Shown here in pieces: positions 61,437-64,000 of a stretch of DNA of 64,000 bases. How positions within the stretch are numbered: the stretch's first letter is position 1; every line of letters begins with the position of its first letter. The position numbers and the translations under genes are program-made. The notes below the pieces were generated by a model that saw only the letters and a program-made list of their open reading frames with translations, was not told the origin of the DNA and searched no databases. Origin of the DNA: Oscillospiraceae bacterium (GTDB lineage: Bacteria > Bacillota > Clostridia > Christensenellales > Aristaeellaceae); NCBI GenBank assembly GCA_031269355.1, contig JAISZG010000074.1, positions 1 to 64,000 of the forward strand, read 5' to 3'.

Positions 61437-63167
61437 TTAAAGCAGATTGCGCTGCGCTTCGTGCAGGCGGCGGTACAGGCCATCCTCCTGAATCAGCCGC
61501 GAATGATTGCCTTCCTGCACAACGCGGCCGTTTTCCATCACAAGTATATGATCCGCGCTCTGAATTGTGGAAAGCCTATGCGCTATGACGAGCAGTGTGC
61601 GATTGCCAGCGAGCTGATCTATCGCCTTTTGTATCTCCGCTTCCGTTTCGGTATCTACGGCGGAGGTCGCTTCATCCAGCACCAATATGGGAGTATCTCG
61701 AAGAACCGCGCGCGCTATCGCTATGCGCTGTTTCTGTCCGCCTGACAAGCGCATGCCGCGCTCGCCCACTATCGTTTGATACCCGTTTGGCATAGATCGG
61801 ATGAACCCGTCCGCGCGCGCGACGCTTGCGGCTTCGGTTATCTGCTCGATAGTCGCGTCCGGCGCGCCGTACGCGATATTCTCGGCGATAGTTCCATGAA
61901 ACAGGAACACATCCTGCAGTACGATCGATATTTGCTCGCGCAGCGAAGCCAGCGTAAGATCGCGTATATCGTGCCCGTCTATCATAATGCGCCCCGCCGT
62001 CGGATCGTAAAATCGTTCGAGGAGCGCGATCAGCGTAGTTTTGCCTACGCCCGTAGGGCCGACCAGCGCGACCATCTTTCCAGGCCGCACGTCGAGCGAC
62101 ACGTTCGTCAGCACCGGTTCGTCCTGATTATAAGCGAAGCTTACGTTTTCAAAACGAACTCCGCCCTTCGCCCTGCCCAGCGTGATCGCGCCGGGTCGTT
62201 CCTGTATTTCGCTGGTAGCGTCTATTATTTCAAATACGCGGACAGCTCCCGCGAACGTGGTCTGCACATCCTCCGCCAGGCGCGCCAGCGTGTTAAGCGG
62301 CTGATAGAATACTCCCAAATACATAAGGAATCCAACTACGTCCGCCGCGTTCATGCTGCCCCGCAGCGTCATCAGCCCGCCGATACCCACGACTATTACA
62401 GTGCCGAGTGATGTTAGGAATTCAACGCTCGGGTGGAATAGGCCGTTCGCGAAATTCGCGCGGATGTTCACGTCCGCGTACCTGGCGCGCAGAGAATCCA
62501 GCCGCTCCGCTTCGCGCGTTTCCTGCCCGAACGCCTGAATTTCCTTCATTCCGGACAGATGATCCTGCAAAGCGCCGTTCAGCTCGCCCAGCACTTCCTG
62601 ATTGACTCGGAACATCGGCGCGACCTTTCGAGAAAACAGCGAGCTGATATACAGCACGATAGGAACCGGAATCATCGTAAGCAGCGCGAGCAGCGGATGA
62701 ATTGTAAACAGCATCACGATAACGCCTATAAGTATCAGAACGCTGCTCGCAAGATCGGGCAGCGCGTGCGCGACGAGCTGCTCGATTTGCCTGCTGTCGT
62801 TCACCATACGGCTCATCAGCTGGCCGGTTTGCTTATCCTGAAAATAGCGCATGGATAAATGCTGCAGCTTATCATAAATATTAAGCGTAAGCTCCGCGAC
62901 GAAACTCCACGCGGCCACATGCGCGTAATACATCGACAGGAAACGTCCGCCCGCGCGCACGGCATATGAGCCGATAAGCATCATCGAATATATGCCAAGC
63001 AGCCGCCCTGTCATTAATTCGCCGCTAGTCATAGCCGCAGTCAGCGCGCGCACGACTCCCGGCGTAATCAGGTTCATCACTGCGGCGGTCAAAAGCCCGG
63101 CAATAGCGATTACCAGATACTTCCATTGACCGCGCGCCATGCGGATCAGTCGCAGCGCCATGCGCAT
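61437..63167 (-). CDS. ABC transporter, fused permease-ATPase
   Basis: A type IV exporter half-transporter of 576 residues. Six membrane helices span about 15-300, with RYFQDKQTGQLMSRMVNDSRQIEQL, then the ATPase with VALVGPTGVGKTTLIALLERFYDP (Walker A), RLSGGQKQRIAIARA (signature), ILVLDEATSAVDTETE (Walker B) and VIAHRLSTI (H loop). All are intact, so a homodimer is likely: multidrug or lipid-like export. ATG 63167 is preferred as it lies eight bases after AAGGAAG; GTG 63176 has no spacing. The gap to the aldo/keto reductase promoter holds nothing else. Confidence 0.92.
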   Translation of the reverse strand: MRMALRLIRMARGQWKYLVIAIAGLLTAAVMNLITPGVVRALTAAMTSGELMTGRLLGIYSMMLIGSYAVRAGGRFLSMYYAHVAAWSFVAELTLNIYDKLQHLSMRYFQDKQTGQLMSRMVNDSRQIEQLVAHALPDLASSVLILIGVIVMLFTIHPLLALLTMIPVPIVLYISSLFSRKVAPMFRVNQEVLGELNGALQDHLSGMKEIQAFGQETREAERLDSLRARYADVNIRANFANGLFHPSVEFLTSLGTVIVVGIGGLMTLRGSMNAADVVGFLMYLGVFYQPLNTLARLAEDVQTTFAGAVRVFEIIDATSEIQERPGAITLGRAKGGVRFENVSFAYNQDEPVLTNVSLDVRPGKMVALVGPTGVGKTTLIALLERFYDPTAGRIMIDGHDIRDLTLASLREQISIVLQDVFLFHGTIAENIAYGAPDATIEQITEAASVARADGFIRSMPNGYQTIVGERGMRLSGGQKQRIAIARAVLRDTPILVLDEATSAVDTETEAEIQKAIDQLAGNRTLLVIAHRLSTIQSADHILVMENGRVVQEGNHSRLIQEDGLYRRLHEAQRNLL

Positions 63168-63249
63168 CAGGCACACTTCCTTAATCTTAACGAATAATTA
63201 ATCGATAATATTATTTATCGATCATATTCTTATTTGGTAGAGCGGCGCG

Positions 63250-63975
63250 CTAATACGAAGGCAGCGCGTCCTCGCCCAATGGAACGGACGGCTGCGCGGA
63301 TTCCTGCTCGACAAGCCATTCGGGTTTATCCGCTTGATACGTATTTATAAGCCAGCCGATCATCTTCATAGCGTTCGGCGCGTTCTTGGAATAGGCGGTA
63401 ACGCCTATCCAAAGCTCGCGGTTATCTATTCCCAAATCCATCAGCCCATAAAGAGATGCGGCGGGTATGCCGAATATGCCCTCTCCGATCACCTCGCCGG
63501 TTTCGTCGTCGACCAGAGTCATTCGCGCCTTATCAATATCGACGCCGCTCGGATCGATCGTTCCGTCCGCGAGCGCCTCTTCCAGCGGAATGAACAGCCC
63601 GCCCTGCGCGTACGTGCGAAACCTTGACGCCGGCATCAGATAAACGTCGCCTTCCTGCGCGCCGATATATGTGGACATCTGCAGGTTCGCGTAATAATCG
63701 TTTTCGTCCGTAAGCGCAATATGCATGAAGTTCAGCTCTTCCATATCCTGAAACTCAGGCTGCGCTAGCGCGGCCAATTGATCCTCGGCGCCGTCGGCCA
63801 TCGAGTAGCTGACCAAATAGACGTCTACTTTTTTATCGGCCGGGGGACGGTACGCAGTTACGCTGTAGATCAAATTCCAGCCGAATATTGAAACGAGCGC
63901 CCATAACATATATTTCCAGAATGAATAAGCGAAGTGATTCTGCACGCGCTTCTTCGTAATTTTAGTGCGAACCAT
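63250..63975 (-). CDS. Membrane-anchored protein of unknown function
   Basis: The 241-residue product has one membrane helix near the N-terminus (about 20-42), and the rest lies outside. The middle (EGDVYLMPASRFRTYAQGGLFIPLEEAL, FGIPAASLYGLM, WIGVTAYSKNAPNAMKMIGWLI) recalls the lobe of extracellular solute-binding proteins, and the C-terminus is Ser/Pro-rich. No full family match is evident to me. It lies 82 bases upstream of the ABC exporter gene on the same strand and may be co-transcribed. The ATG at 63975 follows AAAGGTGGG. Confidence 0.65.
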   Translation of the reverse strand: MVRTKITKKRVQNHFAYSFWKYMLWALVSIFGWNLIYSVTAYRPPADKKVDVYLVSYSMADGAEDQLAALAQPEFQDMEELNFMHIALTDENDYYANLQMSTYIGAQEGDVYLMPASRFRTYAQGGLFIPLEEALADGTIDPSGVDIDKARMTLVDDETGEVIGEGIFGIPAASLYGLMDLGIDNRELWIGVTAYSKNAPNAMKMIGWLINTYQADKPEWLVEQESAQPSVPLGEDALPSY

Positions 63976-64000
63976 CGCGCCCACCTTTCCGATTGCATAC

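Overview
The window reads as a chromosomal segment of a GC-rich member of the Clostridia (Bacillota). The evidence is a SAM-I riboswitch in front of metK, proteins resembling BofC, CD1247 and DUF3343 that are typical of Clostridia, the Bacillota gene order rbgA-rnhB-yraN-yifB-dprA-topA-trmFO-hslV-hslU, strong GGAGG ribosome binding sites and TTGACA/TATAAT promoters. Genes for L-fucose activation and hexuronate breakdown suggest a gut or rumen habitat. The order-level placement (for example Christensenellales-like) is only a guess. Coding sequence is GC-rich, gene borders are AT-rich, and ATA is used often for Ile. I see no tRNA, rRNA, CRISPR array, prophage or transposase gene.

Region 1 to 8949, plus strand: an aromatic amino acid operon. 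A near-consensus promoter, a Phe/Tyr-rich leader peptide and a terminator hairpin form a classical attenuator. They precede aroF, aroB, aroA, aroC, pheA and a fused aroE-aroK, packed with short gaps or overlaps. aroQ follows from its own promoter, then a class I aminotransferase. Together these make chorismate and phenylpyruvate; tyrA and trp genes are not here.

Region 9035 to 15710, plus strand: mannonate dehydratase and a KDG-type sugar kinase, a COG2509-type flavoprotein whose 3' end lies in a 156-bp palindromic element, a pyridoxal kinase, and a secreted L,D-transpeptidase. A second mannonate dehydratase with a fructuronate reductase lies at 28027 to 30762, so the uronate pathway is split over two loci.

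Region 15817 to 27563, mostly minus strand: proA heads a run of a phosphoglycosyl transferase, a family 4 glycosyltransferase and a 1019-residue fucokinase/GDP-fucose pyrophosphorylase, then a BofC-like protein and a thioesterase. A cysteine desulfurase is divergent from a DUF3343 gene across two palindromes. Then come an M24 aminopeptidase, EF-P and a CD1247-like acidic protein.

Region 30759 to 35158, plus strand: metK under a complete SAM-I riboswitch, then recD2 and comF. Region 35172 to 54107, minus strand: a directon of 13 genes for DAP epimerase, Glu and Gln tRNA charging, ribosome assembly, RNase HII, DNA processing, topoisomerase I, tRNA methylation and the HslUV protease. A giant double GT-C glycosyltransferase lipoprotein and a GtrA flippase are inserted in it. 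Region 54396 to 58665, plus strand: a GNAT acetyltransferase, then metG-tatD-rsmA.

Region 58740 to 63975, minus strand: an aldehyde-detoxification set (aldo/keto reductase, iron alcohol dehydrogenase, glyoxalase-like protein) behind a promoter with the 19-bp spacer and inverted repeat typical of MerR/AdhR activators; then an ABC exporter and an anchored protein of unknown function.

The most novel points, in my view, are the aromatic attenuator with the aroE-aroK fusion, the double glycosyltransferase fusion inside the DNA-processing operon, the MerR-type detox promoter, and the palindromes between the desulfurase and DUF3343 genes.
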